The position numbers were made by a program, and so were the translations under genes. 50,311 nt of DNA, from the NCBI GenBank assembly GCA_021108035.1, contig JAIORQ010000027.1:1-50311 (forward strand). The letters run 5' to 3'. The notes under the pieces were generated by a model. The model was not told where the DNA came from. It did not search any database and was given only the letters and a program-made list of their open reading frames with translations. This document shows, in pieces, positions 9,666 to 18,864 of the stretch; the first letter of the stretch is position 1; the number at the start of each line of letters is the position of its first letter. Origin of the DNA: Bacteroidales bacterium (GTDB lineage: Bacteria > Bacteroidota > Bacteroidia > Bacteroidales > JAADGE01).

Positions 9666-10316
9666 ATGAATGTAATAATTGTAGATGACCACCAAATTGT
9701 AAGAGACGGTATATCTGTGCTCTTAATGAAAACCGAAGATATTAACATTATCGGGGAAGCATCTAACGGAGAGCAACTTTTACTTCTCTTAAAGAATATA
9801 ATCCCTGATATTATAATTTTAGATATTTCTATGCCTAAAATATCAGGAATAGAACTAAGCAAGATTATAAAGGAAACATATCCCCAAATAAAGATTGTAA
9901 TTTTTTCCTCTCATACTGAAGGTGAAAATGTAGTGCATGCATTGGAAGCCGGAGCAAAAGGTATTCTTCCGAAAAATACAATAAGAGAAGAACTTATTGA
10001 AGCTTTAAGGAGTGTGTATAGCGGTAAAGAATTCATTAGCAAATATATACCGTACAGTACTTTTGTTAATCATATTAAGAGCACTAAAGCTCATAAAGAC
10101 AGTAAAAAAGTATTGGAAGATGTTCTTTCAACTCGTGAAATTGAGATATTAAAATTAATTGTTGACGGAAAAAGTAATAAAGAAATATCAGAACTATTAT
10201 TCATCAGTCAAAGAACAGTTGAAAAACATAAAAGTAATATTCTTAATAAATTAGAAATGAAATCTGTTGTTGATTTAGTAAAATATGCAATAAAAAACAA
10301 ACTTACTGATGTTTAA
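9666..10316 (+). CDS. NarL/LuxR-family response regulator
   Basis: This 216-residue transcription factor has an N-terminal receiver domain with acidic pocket residues in IVDDHQ, phospho-acceptor Asp53 in IIILDISMP and the conserved Lys in GAKGILPKN. The C-terminal LuxR-type helix-turn-helix (about 148-212) has the signature LSTREIEILKLIVDGKSNKE and the recognition helix ISQRTVEKHKSNI. It is presumably phosphorylated by the TPR kinase encoded just upstream. Two copies of AAAACTACGTATT lie directly downstream, before the PKD protein gene, and are candidate binding sites (an inference from position and the partly palindromic ACGTA halves). Confidence 0.93.
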   Translation: MNVIIVDDHQIVRDGISVLLMKTEDINIIGEASNGEQLLLLLKNIIPDIIILDISMPKISGIELSKIIKETYPQIKIVIFSSHTEGENVVHALEAGAKGILPKNTIREELIEALRSVYSGKEFISKYIPYSTFVNHIKSTKAHKDSKKVLEDVLSTREIEILKLIVDGKSNKEISELLFISQRTVEKHKSNILNKLEMKSVVDLVKYAIKNKLTDV

Positions 10317-10362
10317 TTATAGAATGATAAAATGATAGAATGATAAAATAATGCAACAATGA

Positions 10363-10405
10363 AAAACTACGTATTTCACGTATTAATTTAAGAAAACTAC
10401 GTATT
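10363..10405 (+). promoter_or_regulatory. Direct repeat AAAACTACGTATT, candidate operator
   Basis: The 13-mer AAAACTACGTATT occurs at 10363-10375 and 10393-10405, a 30-bp spacing. The first copy extends into the interrupted palindrome TACGTATTTCACGTA (10368-10382). A near match, TACGCATTTTACGTA, lies before the other PKD gene at 13608. The downstream copy ends about 21 bp before the -7 box, where an activator would contact polymerase. Confidence 0.5.
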
Positions 10406-10426
10406 ATTTTATAAATATTTATGATG

Positions 10427-10434
10427 TATTTTTG
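10427..10434 (+). promoter_or_regulatory. Putative -7 box of the first PKD gene
   Basis: TATTTTTG matches TAnnTTTG and would start transcription near 10440, 37 bp before the start codon. Confidence 0.5.
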
Positions 10435-10476
10435 TAGCAATACAACTAATTCAAGGCCTAACCAAAACATAGAATT

Positions 10477-12117
10477 ATGAAAGCAAAATATATAATATTT
10501 AGTATATCTTTTTTACTGATTTTCGGGAATTTATATTCACAAGATTGTGAAGCATGGTTTTATCCGCATTATGATAATGCTGACCTTTTTACCGTTAATT
10601 TTCAAGACGGTTCAATACCGCAAGGTGCAATAGTATCATGGGAATGGGATTTCGGTGACGGAAATTTCAGTTCGGAACAAAGTCCGTCTAATACGTATGT
10701 TGTCGAAGGAAAGCATATAGTTACTTTGACTATTAATACAGGAACTTGTACAGATATTTATGAAGACAGTGTATTTATTAACTCTGATTTTGTTCAGGAT
10801 TGTATTGCCGATTTTTATTATGAAGTAGCAGGTATGGGTTTTAGGAGTGTAAATTTTTATGATAATTCGTATTCTTCAGAAATAATTGATTCTTGGCAAT
10901 GGGATTTTGGTGACGGAAAAACAAGTACAGAGCCAAATCCGGTTAATATTTATGAACTTGATACTACTTATCTCGTTAATTTATTTGTAACAGCTGGTGA
11001 ATATTCAGATTCAGTAGCCTATTATGTATCAGTTGGTGATAATTTTTATCAAGGAGACTCTTGTCTCGCAATGTTTTCATACGAGCAACTTGATCCGGCA
11101 GGATTTACATTTCAATTCTACGACGGATCATATGTCCCCGGAGATACTGTTCAGTCGTATCTTTGGAATTTCGGTGAAAATAATACAAGTAGTGAGGCAA
11201 ATCCTGTTTATACCTTTCCTGAAACCGGTGAATATGAAGTTTCGTTGATGATTAACGGAGAAGGATGCAACAGTAATTTTTTTACCTATGTCTTTGCCGG
11301 AGAAAATAATTGGTATCCGGATGAATGCCAAGCTTTATTTTGGTTTACGATTGATTCTGATAATTACTTGGCATATCAGTTTTCTGATTTTTCATACGGC
11401 AATAATGAAATTCTTTCATGGTTTTGGGATTTCGGTGACGGTGAAATAAGCACACAACAAAGTCCTTATCATGAGTTTGAAACAGACGGAGTATATGAAA
11501 CAAGTCTGACTGTTATTACAGAAAATTGCGAAAGCACATTTCCTTTGGAGTTAAATGTTTATGAAAACAGTCAATCAGGTGACTCGTTAATGCCTCTGTT
11601 TTACCCGGAAGTAGCCGGTGACATTGTCCTTTTTCATAATCTTACAAGAGGCAATGCCGACAGTTGGTTTTGGGATTTTGGTGACGGCACAAGTTCAACT
11701 CAACATAGTCCCGAGCACTCTTATGCTGTACCCGGAATTCATGAAGTTGCATTTTCTGCTTATAAAGGAACAACTGTAAATACAATTGTTATCAGGTTTA
11801 GTACAGCAGTTGAAAAAGCCGGTAATTCAGGTAAAGGAATTGAATATGCCTATTATTATCCCGGAGGTATAAGCAATGTTGAAATCATAGAATCTTTATC
11901 ATTTTCTGTTTATCCTAATCCCGCAAATGATCGTTTGACAATAATATGTTCAAATGAAAAAGCTAAGTTGCAAATTTATGATATTACCGGAAGATTAGTG
12001 CTTGAAGAGAAAAATGCAAATTCTGAAATTAATATCGAAAGATTACCTGCAGGTTTGTATCTCTTGAAAATAATTGATAAAAATATTTCGGGAACCGTTA
12101 AGTTTATTAAAGAATAA
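10477..12117 (+). CDS. T9SS-secreted protein with five PKD domains
   Basis: The 546-residue protein has a Sec signal peptide (cleavage near residue 21, LYSQ) and five PKD-type beta-sandwich repeats. Each is marked by a W-x-W-D-F-G-D-G-like core: WEWDFGDGNF, WQWDFGDGKT, YLWNFGENNT (degenerate), WFWDFGDGEI and WFWDFGDGTS. The last 75 residues form a type A C-terminal sorting domain (SVYPNPANDRL, then YDITGRLV, LPAGLYLLKI), so the type IX system should export it and attach it to the surface or release it. No catalytic domain is present, so an adhesive or structural surface role is likely. It is a paralogue of the 579-residue protein at 13715. Confidence 0.92.
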   Translation: MKAKYIIFSISFLLIFGNLYSQDCEAWFYPHYDNADLFTVNFQDGSIPQGAIVSWEWDFGDGNFSSEQSPSNTYVVEGKHIVTLTINTGTCTDIYEDSVFINSDFVQDCIADFYYEVAGMGFRSVNFYDNSYSSEIIDSWQWDFGDGKTSTEPNPVNIYELDTTYLVNLFVTAGEYSDSVAYYVSVGDNFYQGDSCLAMFSYEQLDPAGFTFQFYDGSYVPGDTVQSYLWNFGENNTSSEANPVYTFPETGEYEVSLMINGEGCNSNFFTYVFAGENNWYPDECQALFWFTIDSDNYLAYQFSDFSYGNNEILSWFWDFGDGEISTQQSPYHEFETDGVYETSLTVITENCESTFPLELNVYENSQSGDSLMPLFYPEVAGDIVLFHNLTRGNADSWFWDFGDGTSSTQHSPEHSYAVPGIHEVAFSAYKGTTVNTIVIRFSTAVEKAGNSGKGIEYAYYYPGGISNVEIIESLSFSVYPNPANDRLTIICSNEKAKLQIYDITGRLVLEEKNANSEINIERLPAGLYLLKIIDKNISGTVKFIKE

Positions 12118-12224
12118 TATGAAACATCCCCCGAAAAAATCGGGACAGGCTATGATTAATTTTAAACACACACGAACATGATTATTATACAAAATTTATT
12201 GATAACCCGGACGTTGAGTGTTGT

Positions 12225-12257
12225 GGATGTTCCCTGTCTGCCGATAGGCAGGCATCC
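12225..12257. repeat. GC-rich palindrome between T9SS genes
   Basis: Nested inverted repeats GGATG/CATCC enclose CTGCC-GATA-GGCAG in a region with no gene. A smaller palindrome, CCCGA/TCGGG, lies at about 12132-12147. They may serve as terminators or be fragments of an interspersed GC-rich repeat. No T tract follows. Confidence 0.5.
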
Positions 12258-12286
12258 GGTCTTTAAAATAATATAAAAATTAACGG

Positions 12287-13354
12287 ATGAAAACAATAAT
12301 TTTAACATCAACCTTGTTGTTATTGATTTTCAGTTATTCAAATGCTCAAGTTATCAAAAAGGTGTTATTGGAAGAGTCTTCGTATGCAACTTGCGGGAAT
12401 TGTCCTGAAGGTGCTGTTTGGATGGATTCAATTACTACTGAGTTTCCAAATGTAATATGTGTTTCTCATCACATTTATGCTGATGCTATGACAATTCCCG
12501 GAAGTGTAAGTTGGTCAGATGATTTAGCTCCCGGTGCACCTTTAGCTTGTATTGACAGAGTGGATTTCGGAACTACAGGCACTGTGTATGAACTCACTTC
12601 TGAATGGAGAGATAAAGTTATTCAGCAATTGGCAACAACGGCTGTAGTGGATGTTGATATAACAGGAAGCTACAATACTGTTACAAGAGAATTAAATCTT
12701 ACTGCTGAGGCAAATTTTACATCTTCTCCGGCATTCGGGGATTTAAGAATTAATGTATTTGTTGTGGAGGATAGTGTTACGGGTACGGGTCCCGGTTATG
12801 ATCAAGTAAACTATTATAACACAGTTGTCGGACATCCGTACTATGGTGCAGGAGACCCTATTGTGGGATATGTTCATCAACATGTTGTTCGTGCTTTTCT
12901 TTCGGATATATGGGGAACTGCTGGGGTAATCCCGTCAAACCCGTCTATATATACGCCTTATTCTCAAAACTACAGCTATACAATTCCCTCAAATTTCAAT
13001 GAGAATCAGATTAGTATTGTTGCATTTGTAAGTTACTATGATGCAAGTATCAGTCAGCGTGAAGTTTTGAATGTAAATATTATTAATTTGGATGAACTTT
13101 CACCAACATCTTCGAATGACCTTAGCCAAGATAAGCATTCCGTTTTCATTTATCCTCAGCCTTTCAGTAATTCGAAAAACGAAAGCCACACCTTGCTGAT
13201 TTACGATGTTCAAGGACGATTAATAGAGGCAATAACAGATATTACAACCGACAAGGTAGAAATATCCGGAAAAAACCTTACAAGCGGGATTTATTTTTTC
13301 AAGTTGCAAACACAAAGCTTGATACGAGCAACCGGAAAATTGATAGTTGAATAG
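12287..13354 (+). CDS. Omp28-like thioredoxin-fold protein with T9SS sorting domain
   Basis: The 355-residue protein has a Sec signal (1-20), followed at once by VLLEESSYATCGNCPEGA. This is the hallmark start of the Omp28-related family, with a thioredoxin-like CxxC pair at Cys36 and Cys39. The central part (about 130-275) is beta-rich with HPYYGAGDPIVGYVHQHV near residue 184. The C-terminal 70 residues form a type A sorting domain (FIYPQPFSN, then LIYDVQGRLIE, LTSGIYFFKL). Omp28 proteins are surface proteins of uncertain function, and the CxxC suggests disulfide exchange. A 160-bp palindrome starts 9 bp after the stop codon. Confidence 0.88.
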   Translation: MKTIILTSTLLLLIFSYSNAQVIKKVLLEESSYATCGNCPEGAVWMDSITTEFPNVICVSHHIYADAMTIPGSVSWSDDLAPGAPLACIDRVDFGTTGTVYELTSEWRDKVIQQLATTAVVDVDITGSYNTVTRELNLTAEANFTSSPAFGDLRINVFVVEDSVTGTGPGYDQVNYYNTVVGHPYYGAGDPIVGYVHQHVVRAFLSDIWGTAGVIPSNPSIYTPYSQNYSYTIPSNFNENQISIVAFVSYYDASISQREVLNVNIINLDELSPTSSNDLSQDKHSVFIYPQPFSNSKNESHTLLIYDVQGRLIEAITDITTDKVEISGKNLTSGIYFFKLQTQSLIRATGKLIVE

Positions 13355-13363
13355 ACGAAACTA

Positions 13364-13523
13364 AGGAACTGATACGAAATAAGATGTGCAATTTAGACGA
13401 AGTTATTTCGCCCTTTAGCAACTTGAAAAATCTGCGAATAATAGCATCATTTAAGGATTTTTCAAGGAAGATAAAGGGCGAAATAACAAGTATAAAAGTG
13501 CAGGTTATTTCGTATCAGTTCCT
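13364..13523. repeat. 160-bp near-perfect palindrome (MITE-like or giant hairpin)
   Basis: Three nested exact inverted pairs share one centre: 19 bp (13364-13382 with 13505-13523; AGGAACTGATACGAAATAA), 16 bp (13402-13417 with 13472-13487; GTTATTTCGCCCTTTA) and 11 bp (13422-13432 with 13456-13466; CTTGAAAAATC). The spacers between the arms are also partly complementary. Transcribed, it would fold into one long stem directly after the Omp28-like gene. I found no clear target-site duplication beyond a possible TAA. The rest of the intergenic region up to 13714 holds the promoter elements listed below. Confidence 0.85.
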
Positions 13524-13607
13524 AAATGTACCTGCCTGATGTGTTCGATTACTGCCAAATGTCGTACAGGCTATAAAACTTTCTCCTTTATACAAATAAA
13601 CTAATAT

Positions 13608-13622
13608 TACGCATTTTACGTA
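13608..13622. promoter_or_regulatory. TACGC-N5-ACGTA motif, candidate operator
   Basis: TACGCATTTTACGTA differs at two positions from TACGTATTTCACGTA, which lies before the paralogous PKD gene. It is about 45 bp upstream of a -7-like box. It may be bound by the LuxR-type regulator at 9666. Confidence 0.4.
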
Positions 13623-13666
13623 TAAGATACCGTTATTTGCTTATAGTTTTCCCTTTAAATAAGTCA

Positions 13667-13674
13667 TAATTTTG
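13667..13674 (+). promoter_or_regulatory. Putative -7 box of the second PKD gene
   Basis: TAATTTTG matches TAnnTTTG, 40 bp before the start codon. Confidence 0.5.
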
Positions 13675-13714
13675 AATTGTAAATAATAATAATTATTAAT
13701 TTAAATTTTAAATC

Positions 13715-15454
13715 ATGAAAAAGTACATTCTCAATTCAATTTTTTTAATAAGTATAATGCTGATGAGTTTCGGCAGTTATGCTTTTGACTTTATCATTTT
13801 TGGTAATGTTACGGATGATAACGGAAATCCCGTTGCGCAACAACAAATACTTTTCAGAACAAGTAACGATCCTGGTGGTGCTGTTGCCGGAACAGCAATT
13901 ACAGACGGAAACGGAGACTATTCAGTAAATCTTAATTTAGAAGAGCAACAGTCATTTGTAGTTGTTGAGACTTATGCATATGTATGTAATGAGTATTATA
14001 CTGAATATGTAACTGTAACCGGTGGAGGAGAAGCAGAAGTAAATTTTGTATTATGTTCAGATAACATTCCTGAATGTGACTTATACTTTTATTATTATAC
14101 TGAACCGGAAAATCCTTTTTTAGTTTATTTCAATCCTGTGCTTGAAGATTCAATTCAGGGCACAACTTTCAGTTGGCAATTCGGAGACGGTACGGGAAGT
14201 AATTTAATGTATCCTGAACATTTATATAATGAAGGTGAATATTTAGTTCAACTTACTGCTTATAATGATGTATGCGGTGAAATGTACTATGAGGATATTG
14301 TTTATGTGTGGGGTGATACAACAAATGTTAATGATTGTTTTGCTGATTTTTACTACATGATTGATCAGGGAGATCCTTATACGTTTTATTTTTATGATGC
14401 ATCATATGCAGACTTAGGTATTACATCTTGGGCTTGGGATTTCGGTGACGGTACGACAAGTACTGAACAAAACCCCATACACACATACAGTGAAGCAGGA
14501 CAATATGTTGTTACATTAACAATTGAGTCCTATGATGTTTGTTCAAGTACAACTGAAAACTATGTTTGGATAGATGATAATCCGTGGTATCCGGATGAAT
14601 GTCAGGCATTATTCTATACTGAATATGATTATAATGATTTTTTAACTGCACATTTTGTTGATTTATCATGGGGAGGAAATACCGGTAACGGACAAGGAAA
14701 CGGAAATGAAATATTAGCATGGCAATGGGAATTCGGTGACGGAGAAGGAAGTGCCGAGCAAAATCCGACTCATACTTATGCAGAAGAAGGGGAATATCTT
14801 GTAAGTTTAACAATCTATACTGACAGTTGTACGAGTACTTTCCAAGAAGTTGTTTATATGGAAGATTGGGGAAATACACAAGGAGATTGTCAAGCATTTT
14901 TCTTTCCGGAATTTGATCAAATGACATTAGCTGTACAGTTCCACGATTTATCAATACCTGAACCTGATTTTTGGAATTGGAATTTTGGTGACGGAGAAAC
15001 AAGTTACGAACAACATCCTTATCATGTTTATCCCGAAACAGGAATATATATGGTAACACTTGTATCAGGTTCTGATTCTTGCAGCAGTGAATTTATGATG
15101 GAAATAGAATTGTTTGAAAACGGTACTAACGGAAAAGATACAGATTACTCGGGAATCATCAAAAGAGCATTTGCTGTTCACGGAGGAATAACCGGTATAG
15201 ATGAAGTTGAATTAAATCAAAACAATTATTCAATTTATCCTAATCCGGTTAATGATATTTTAAATATTGATTTTAACGGACAAATTAAAGAAGCGCAAAT
15301 CAGTATTATGAACATCTCCGGAAAAACCATAAAACGAATTAGTACAGAAAATACAACAAAATTAGAAATGAATACTTCAAATTTACCGTCGGGTATTTAT
15401 TTTGCAAGAATTTTTGCAGACGGTAAAATAACAACACTGAAGTTCATAAAGTAG
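13715..15454 (+). CDS. T9SS-secreted protein with CarboxypepD_reg-like and PKD domains
   Basis: The 579-residue protein has a Sec signal (1-24) and a beta-sandwich of the carboxypeptidase-regulatory/Ig-like kind (about 27-115; VTDDNGNPVAQQQILF, TAITDGNGDYSV). Four PKD-type repeats follow, with cores FSWQFGDGTG, WAWDFGDGTT, WQWEFGDGEG and WNWNFGDGET. The final 75 residues are a type A T9SS sorting domain (SIYPNPVNDILN, then SIMNISGKTIK, LPSGIYFARI). It is a paralogue of the protein at 10477, with the same WYPDECQALF linker before a PKD unit in both. A surface adhesive or structural role is likely. No catalytic residues are visible. Confidence 0.92.
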   Translation: MKKYILNSIFLISIMLMSFGSYAFDFIIFGNVTDDNGNPVAQQQILFRTSNDPGGAVAGTAITDGNGDYSVNLNLEEQQSFVVVETYAYVCNEYYTEYVTVTGGGEAEVNFVLCSDNIPECDLYFYYYTEPENPFLVYFNPVLEDSIQGTTFSWQFGDGTGSNLMYPEHLYNEGEYLVQLTAYNDVCGEMYYEDIVYVWGDTTNVNDCFADFYYMIDQGDPYTFYFYDASYADLGITSWAWDFGDGTTSTEQNPIHTYSEAGQYVVTLTIESYDVCSSTTENYVWIDDNPWYPDECQALFYTEYDYNDFLTAHFVDLSWGGNTGNGQGNGNEILAWQWEFGDGEGSAEQNPTHTYAEEGEYLVSLTIYTDSCTSTFQEVVYMEDWGNTQGDCQAFFFPEFDQMTLAVQFHDLSIPEPDFWNWNFGDGETSYEQHPYHVYPETGIYMVTLVSGSDSCSSEFMMEIELFENGTNGKDTDYSGIIKRAFAVHGGITGIDEVELNQNNYSIYPNPVNDILNIDFNGQIKEAQISIMNISGKTIKRISTENTTKLEMNTSNLPSGIYFARIFADGKITTLKFIK

Positions 15455-15476
15455 TTAATAAGTAATTTGTAAAAAA

Positions 15477-15507
15477 AATTCGAAGGTCATTCTTCGGATT
15501 TTTTTTT
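15477..15507 (+). terminator. Rho-independent terminator after the second PKD gene
   Basis: A 9-bp stem with one G-U pair (AATTCGAAG at 15477-15485 with CTTCGGATT at 15492-15500) is followed by a run of T. Confidence 0.85.
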
Positions 15508-15536
15508 AATTTTACGAAAACATTAAAAATAAAAAC

Positions 15537-16448
15537 ATGAAACAAAATCAGATTAATACAATTTTTGGTATTCTGTTGATTTCTGCAATGTGTTTAGGAG
15601 CATGTACTGAATCAGACAGTCAAAAAGATCAAGAAAATGATACTACTGTAATTGAAGCAGTTAAGTATGTTGATACAATTGCTTTTAACCGGGAAACTCC
15701 GCCGGAACTTAAAACTCCTGAATCAGTTAAATATGATGTGGATAATAAAATCTTTTATGTAGCAAATATTAACGGAAATCCTACAGAAAAAGACGGGAAC
15801 GGTTTTATTTCCAAAGTTTCTCTTAACGGAGAGATCGTAGAATTAGAATGGGTAACCGGTTTAAATGCTCCAAAAGGAATGGGGATTTATAACGGTATAT
15901 TATATGTAACGGATATTGAAAGGCTTGTTGAAATTTCTATTGAAACAGGAAAAATACTTAAAGACTATCCCGCTGAAGATGCTGAATTTTTGAATGATAT
16001 TGATATAGACAAAAACGGAAATGTTTATGTTTCGGATATGGCAAGTGACAGGATTTTCCGATTAAGCAACGGCAGCTTTAATTTATGGTTGCAATCACCT
16101 AAATTTGTAAAGCCAAACGGATTATTTGTCGATAATAATAATTTGCTTGTCGGAGTTAACGGACAAGTGCTTTCTGTAAACATTGATACGAAAGAGATCA
16201 ACACATTTATTGACAGCACCGGCGGAATTGACGGTTTGGAATCAGTCGGTAATGATCAATATATCTTTTCAGATTGGAGCGGACACATTTATTTATCAAG
16301 ACCCGGAAAAGATATTAAGTTAATCTTGGATACTGCAAAAGACACCATTCAAGCTGCTGATATTGAGTATTGTCCGGAAAAAGATTTAATATTGGTTCCG
16401 ACCTTTTTTCATAATACAGTTTCAACTTATGAACTTGTGAGGAGGTAG
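15537..16448 (+). CDS. SMP-30/NHL-type beta-propeller lipoprotein
   Basis: The 303-residue protein has a lipoprotein signal with lipobox LGAC (Cys near residue 23) followed by an acidic linker. The rest is a six-bladed propeller of the SMP-30/gluconolactonase/NHL type. Its blades include PESVKYDVDNKIFYVANING, APKGMGIYNGILYVTDIERL, NDIDIDKNGNVYVSDMASDR and KPNGLFVDNNNLLVG. The N-x-D-x-x-G-x-x-Y-V-S-D pattern is typical of these metal-binding propellers. Substrate and activity cannot be deduced. It should sit on a membrane facing the periplasm or the surface. A hairpin shared with the convergent tRNA ends the transcript. Confidence 0.82.
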   Translation: MKQNQINTIFGILLISAMCLGACTESDSQKDQENDTTVIEAVKYVDTIAFNRETPPELKTPESVKYDVDNKIFYVANINGNPTEKDGNGFISKVSLNGEIVELEWVTGLNAPKGMGIYNGILYVTDIERLVEISIETGKILKDYPAEDAEFLNDIDIDKNGNVYVSDMASDRIFRLSNGSFNLWLQSPKFVKPNGLFVDNNNLLVGVNGQVLSVNIDTKEINTFIDSTGGIDGLESVGNDQYIFSDWSGHIYLSRPGKDIKLILDTAKDTIQAADIEYCPEKDLILVPTFFHNTVSTYELVRR

Positions 16449-16473
16449 AAATTGAAAAAAATAATTATATTAG

Positions 16474-16511
16474 AAAAAGAAGATACGACTTGATAATATC
16501 TCTTCTTTTTT
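16474..16511. terminator. Bidirectional terminator hairpin
   Basis: AAAAAGAAGA (16474-16483) pairs exactly with TCTTCTTTTT (16501-16510). The T and A runs at either side would serve both the upstream lipoprotein gene and the minus-strand tRNA. Confidence 0.65.
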
Positions 16512-16512
16512 G

Positions 16513-16597
16513 TGCCCGGAACAGGGGTCGAACCTGCAAGTCCTAAAAGGACACATGAACCTGAATCATGCGCGTCTGCCAATTCCGCCATCCGGGC
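16513..16597 (-). tRNA. tRNA-Leu (anticodon CAG)
   Basis: An 85-nt class II tRNA is encoded on the minus strand. The acceptor stem GCCCGGA pairs with TCCGGGC, the D-arm is TGGCGGAATTGGCAGACGC-like, and the anticodon stem CATGA/TCATG encloses the loop TTCAGGT. A variable arm GTGTCCTTTTAGGACT and the T-arm GCAGGTTCGACCCCTGT follow. CCA is not encoded. It reads CUG codons. Confidence 0.95.
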
Positions 16598-16656
16598 AAT
16601 AATGTATTTCCTGCAAATCTTTAAATTATTTATTTTTTAATTTCTAACTTCTAAAC

Positions 16657-18864
16657 TCAATCCAACAAATGCTCTTCCCAAAATTTCAACATTTTTGTAT
16701 ATAAGTGAAATCTTGTATTACCGCCGTAAATACTGTGATTTCTGTTTGTATAAATAAATTGTTCGAATTGTTTGTCTGCTTGCACTAAAGCTTCAGTGAA
16801 TTCAACTGTATTTTGCAAATGTACGTTATCATCAGCAGAACCGTGAATAATTAAAAAATTTCCTTTTAATTTATCTGCAAAGTTTATCGGAGAATTATTA
16901 TCATATCCGTTCGGATTTTCTTGAGGTGTTCGCATAAAACGCTCGGTATAAATATTATCGTAATATCTCCAGTTTGTAACAGGTGCAACTGCAATTCCGG
17001 CTGCATATTCGTCAGCTCCTTTTGTCATACATAAAGATGTCAAAAAACCGCCGTAACTCCATCCCCAAATACCAATCTTATCCGGATTTACATAAGGTAA
17101 TTTCTTGAGATATTTGGCTGTTTCAATAAGATCAACAGTCTCATATTTTCCAAGTTGCAAATATGTTTGTTTCCTGAATTCTTCTCCTCTTGCTCCCGTC
17201 CCTCGTGTATCAACACTTATTATAATGACTCCTTTTTGTGCTAACAAGTTATGCCAACCAAAACTCCAATTATCAAGAACAGTTTGAGAACCCGGCCCGC
17301 TGTATTGATCTATTATAACAGGATATTTTTTTGTTTCTTTAAAGTTTTCAAAGTTTGGCGGAGTAATTATAAAGGCATTTAATTCAACACCTTCAGATGT
17401 TTTAAAGCTGAAGAATTTTTTATTCACACCGCCGTATTCCTTTGTCTTTGATTTTAAAATTTGGTTATCTTTCAATACTCTTATAATTTCACCGTCTGAA
17501 TTATTCAGTGTAATATATTCAGGTGTTTTTGAATTTGAGAAGAAATTTATATAGTATTTAAAATTATTGCTGAATTGGGCATCATTAGTACCTGACTTTT
17601 CTGAAAGTTTAACTTTTTTCTTTCCGTTAAAGCTGATCTTATATACCCCTCTTTTAATAGGTGATTCTTCAGCCGATTGATAATAATACATTTTATTTTC
17701 TTTATCGTAACCGTAAAATTCCGTTACATCCCAATTTCCCGAAGTTAATTGTACCGGTTTTTTTCCTGTCATGTCATGCAAATACAAATGTCTGTATCCG
17801 TCTCTTTCACTGGTCATTACAAAGTATATACCATCGTCAGAGAACTGTAAATTATCAAAATCAGTTTCGTCAATAAAGTATTTATTAGTTTCTGTGTAAA
17901 TAACATTTGTTTTACCGTTTTCAGGATTTGCAATTAATAATTCAAATTTATTCTGCAATCTGTTCAATCTGAAAACACTTAATTTGTTAACATCTTTAGT
18001 CCATCTTAATCTCGGAATATAAATATCTGTTTCTGAACCGATATCAACAGAAATTGTTTTATCCGTTTCAAGGTCATAAATATTTACACTTACTACAGAA
18101 TTATCTTCACCGGCTTTCGGATATTTGAATGATCTGTTCTCAGGATATAAAACATTGTTTTCAACCTTCGGATTTTTTCCTGCAAAAACAGTCATATCGA
18201 ACATTTTAACATTTGATTCATTAAATTTGATGTATGCAATTTTTTTCCCGTCAGGTGACCATTCATAGGCTTTATTAAATTCAAATTCTTCTTCATAAAC
18301 CCAATCAGGGATTCCGTTAATTATTTTATTATGTTCTCCGTCAAAAGTGATTTGCTTTTCAATTCCTGATAAAAGGTCTTTAATAAACATGTTATTTTTT
18401 CTTATAAACGCAATTTTGTTTGCATCAGGAGAGAAAGTTGCAATTTGTTGTTTTCCCTTATCAGATACCTTTTTCAGATTTTTATTTTTAATAGTATAAA
18501 CATAATAATCTGCCGTAAAAGAGCGTCTGTAAATTCTTTCATAATTTGTTTGAAAAAGAATTTTTGTTTCATCTGCATTAAATTCATAATCATCCGGACT
18601 AATTCCTGATACGGATGCATTGAATAGTGTATCGACAATTTTGCCGGTTTCATAGCTGTATTTTATGATATCTCCGTTGCGTATAATTGTTGAGTAATGT
18701 ATTCCGTCATTCATTGACCTTACGCCATATACAGAGTTTGACCAAAATGTCCATGTTTTCCAAAGATCAGCAACTGTAATGTCTATGGGTTTTTCTTGAG
18801 CAAAAGAAGGAGCGATTAATAATCCTGAAAGAATAACAAAAATAAAAAATTTAAAATGTTTCAT
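16657..18864 (-). CDS. Dipeptidyl-peptidase IV-like serine peptidase (S9B)
   Basis: The 735-residue exopeptidase has a Sec signal peptide (1-22), an N-terminal eight-bladed propeller (about 40-490) and a C-terminal alpha/beta-hydrolase domain. The triad is intact: Ser603 in GWSYGG, Asp678 in HGSADDNVH and His710 in NRNHSIYGG. The YEEEFE motif (after PDWV, near residue 190) supplies the Glu pair that binds the substrate N-terminus in true DPP IV enzymes. It should remove X-Pro or X-Ala dipeptides from peptides in the periplasm. The length is normal. It is monocistronic, downstream of a 254-bp gap and upstream of tRNA-Leu. Confidence 0.95.
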   Translation of the reverse strand: MKHFKFFIFVILSGLLIAPSFAQEKPIDITVADLWKTWTFWSNSVYGVRSMNDGIHYSTIIRNGDIIKYSYETGKIVDTLFNASVSGISPDDYEFNADETKILFQTNYERIYRRSFTADYYVYTIKNKNLKKVSDKGKQQIATFSPDANKIAFIRKNNMFIKDLLSGIEKQITFDGEHNKIINGIPDWVYEEEFEFNKAYEWSPDGKKIAYIKFNESNVKMFDMTVFAGKNPKVENNVLYPENRSFKYPKAGEDNSVVSVNIYDLETDKTISVDIGSETDIYIPRLRWTKDVNKLSVFRLNRLQNKFELLIANPENGKTNVIYTETNKYFIDETDFDNLQFSDDGIYFVMTSERDGYRHLYLHDMTGKKPVQLTSGNWDVTEFYGYDKENKMYYYQSAEESPIKRGVYKISFNGKKKVKLSEKSGTNDAQFSNNFKYYINFFSNSKTPEYITLNNSDGEIIRVLKDNQILKSKTKEYGGVNKKFFSFKTSEGVELNAFIITPPNFENFKETKKYPVIIDQYSGPGSQTVLDNWSFGWHNLLAQKGVIIISVDTRGTGARGEEFRKQTYLQLGKYETVDLIETAKYLKKLPYVNPDKIGIWGWSYGGFLTSLCMTKGADEYAAGIAVAPVTNWRYYDNIYTERFMRTPQENPNGYDNNSPINFADKLKGNFLIIHGSADDNVHLQNTVEFTEALVQADKQFEQFIYTNRNHSIYGGNTRFHLYTKMLKFWEEHLLD

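Noticed and set aside
14511-15059. 182-codon open frame opposite the PKD gene
   Set aside because: It is antisense to repetitive PKD codons and has no initiation context or recognisable domain. It is a shadow of the real gene.
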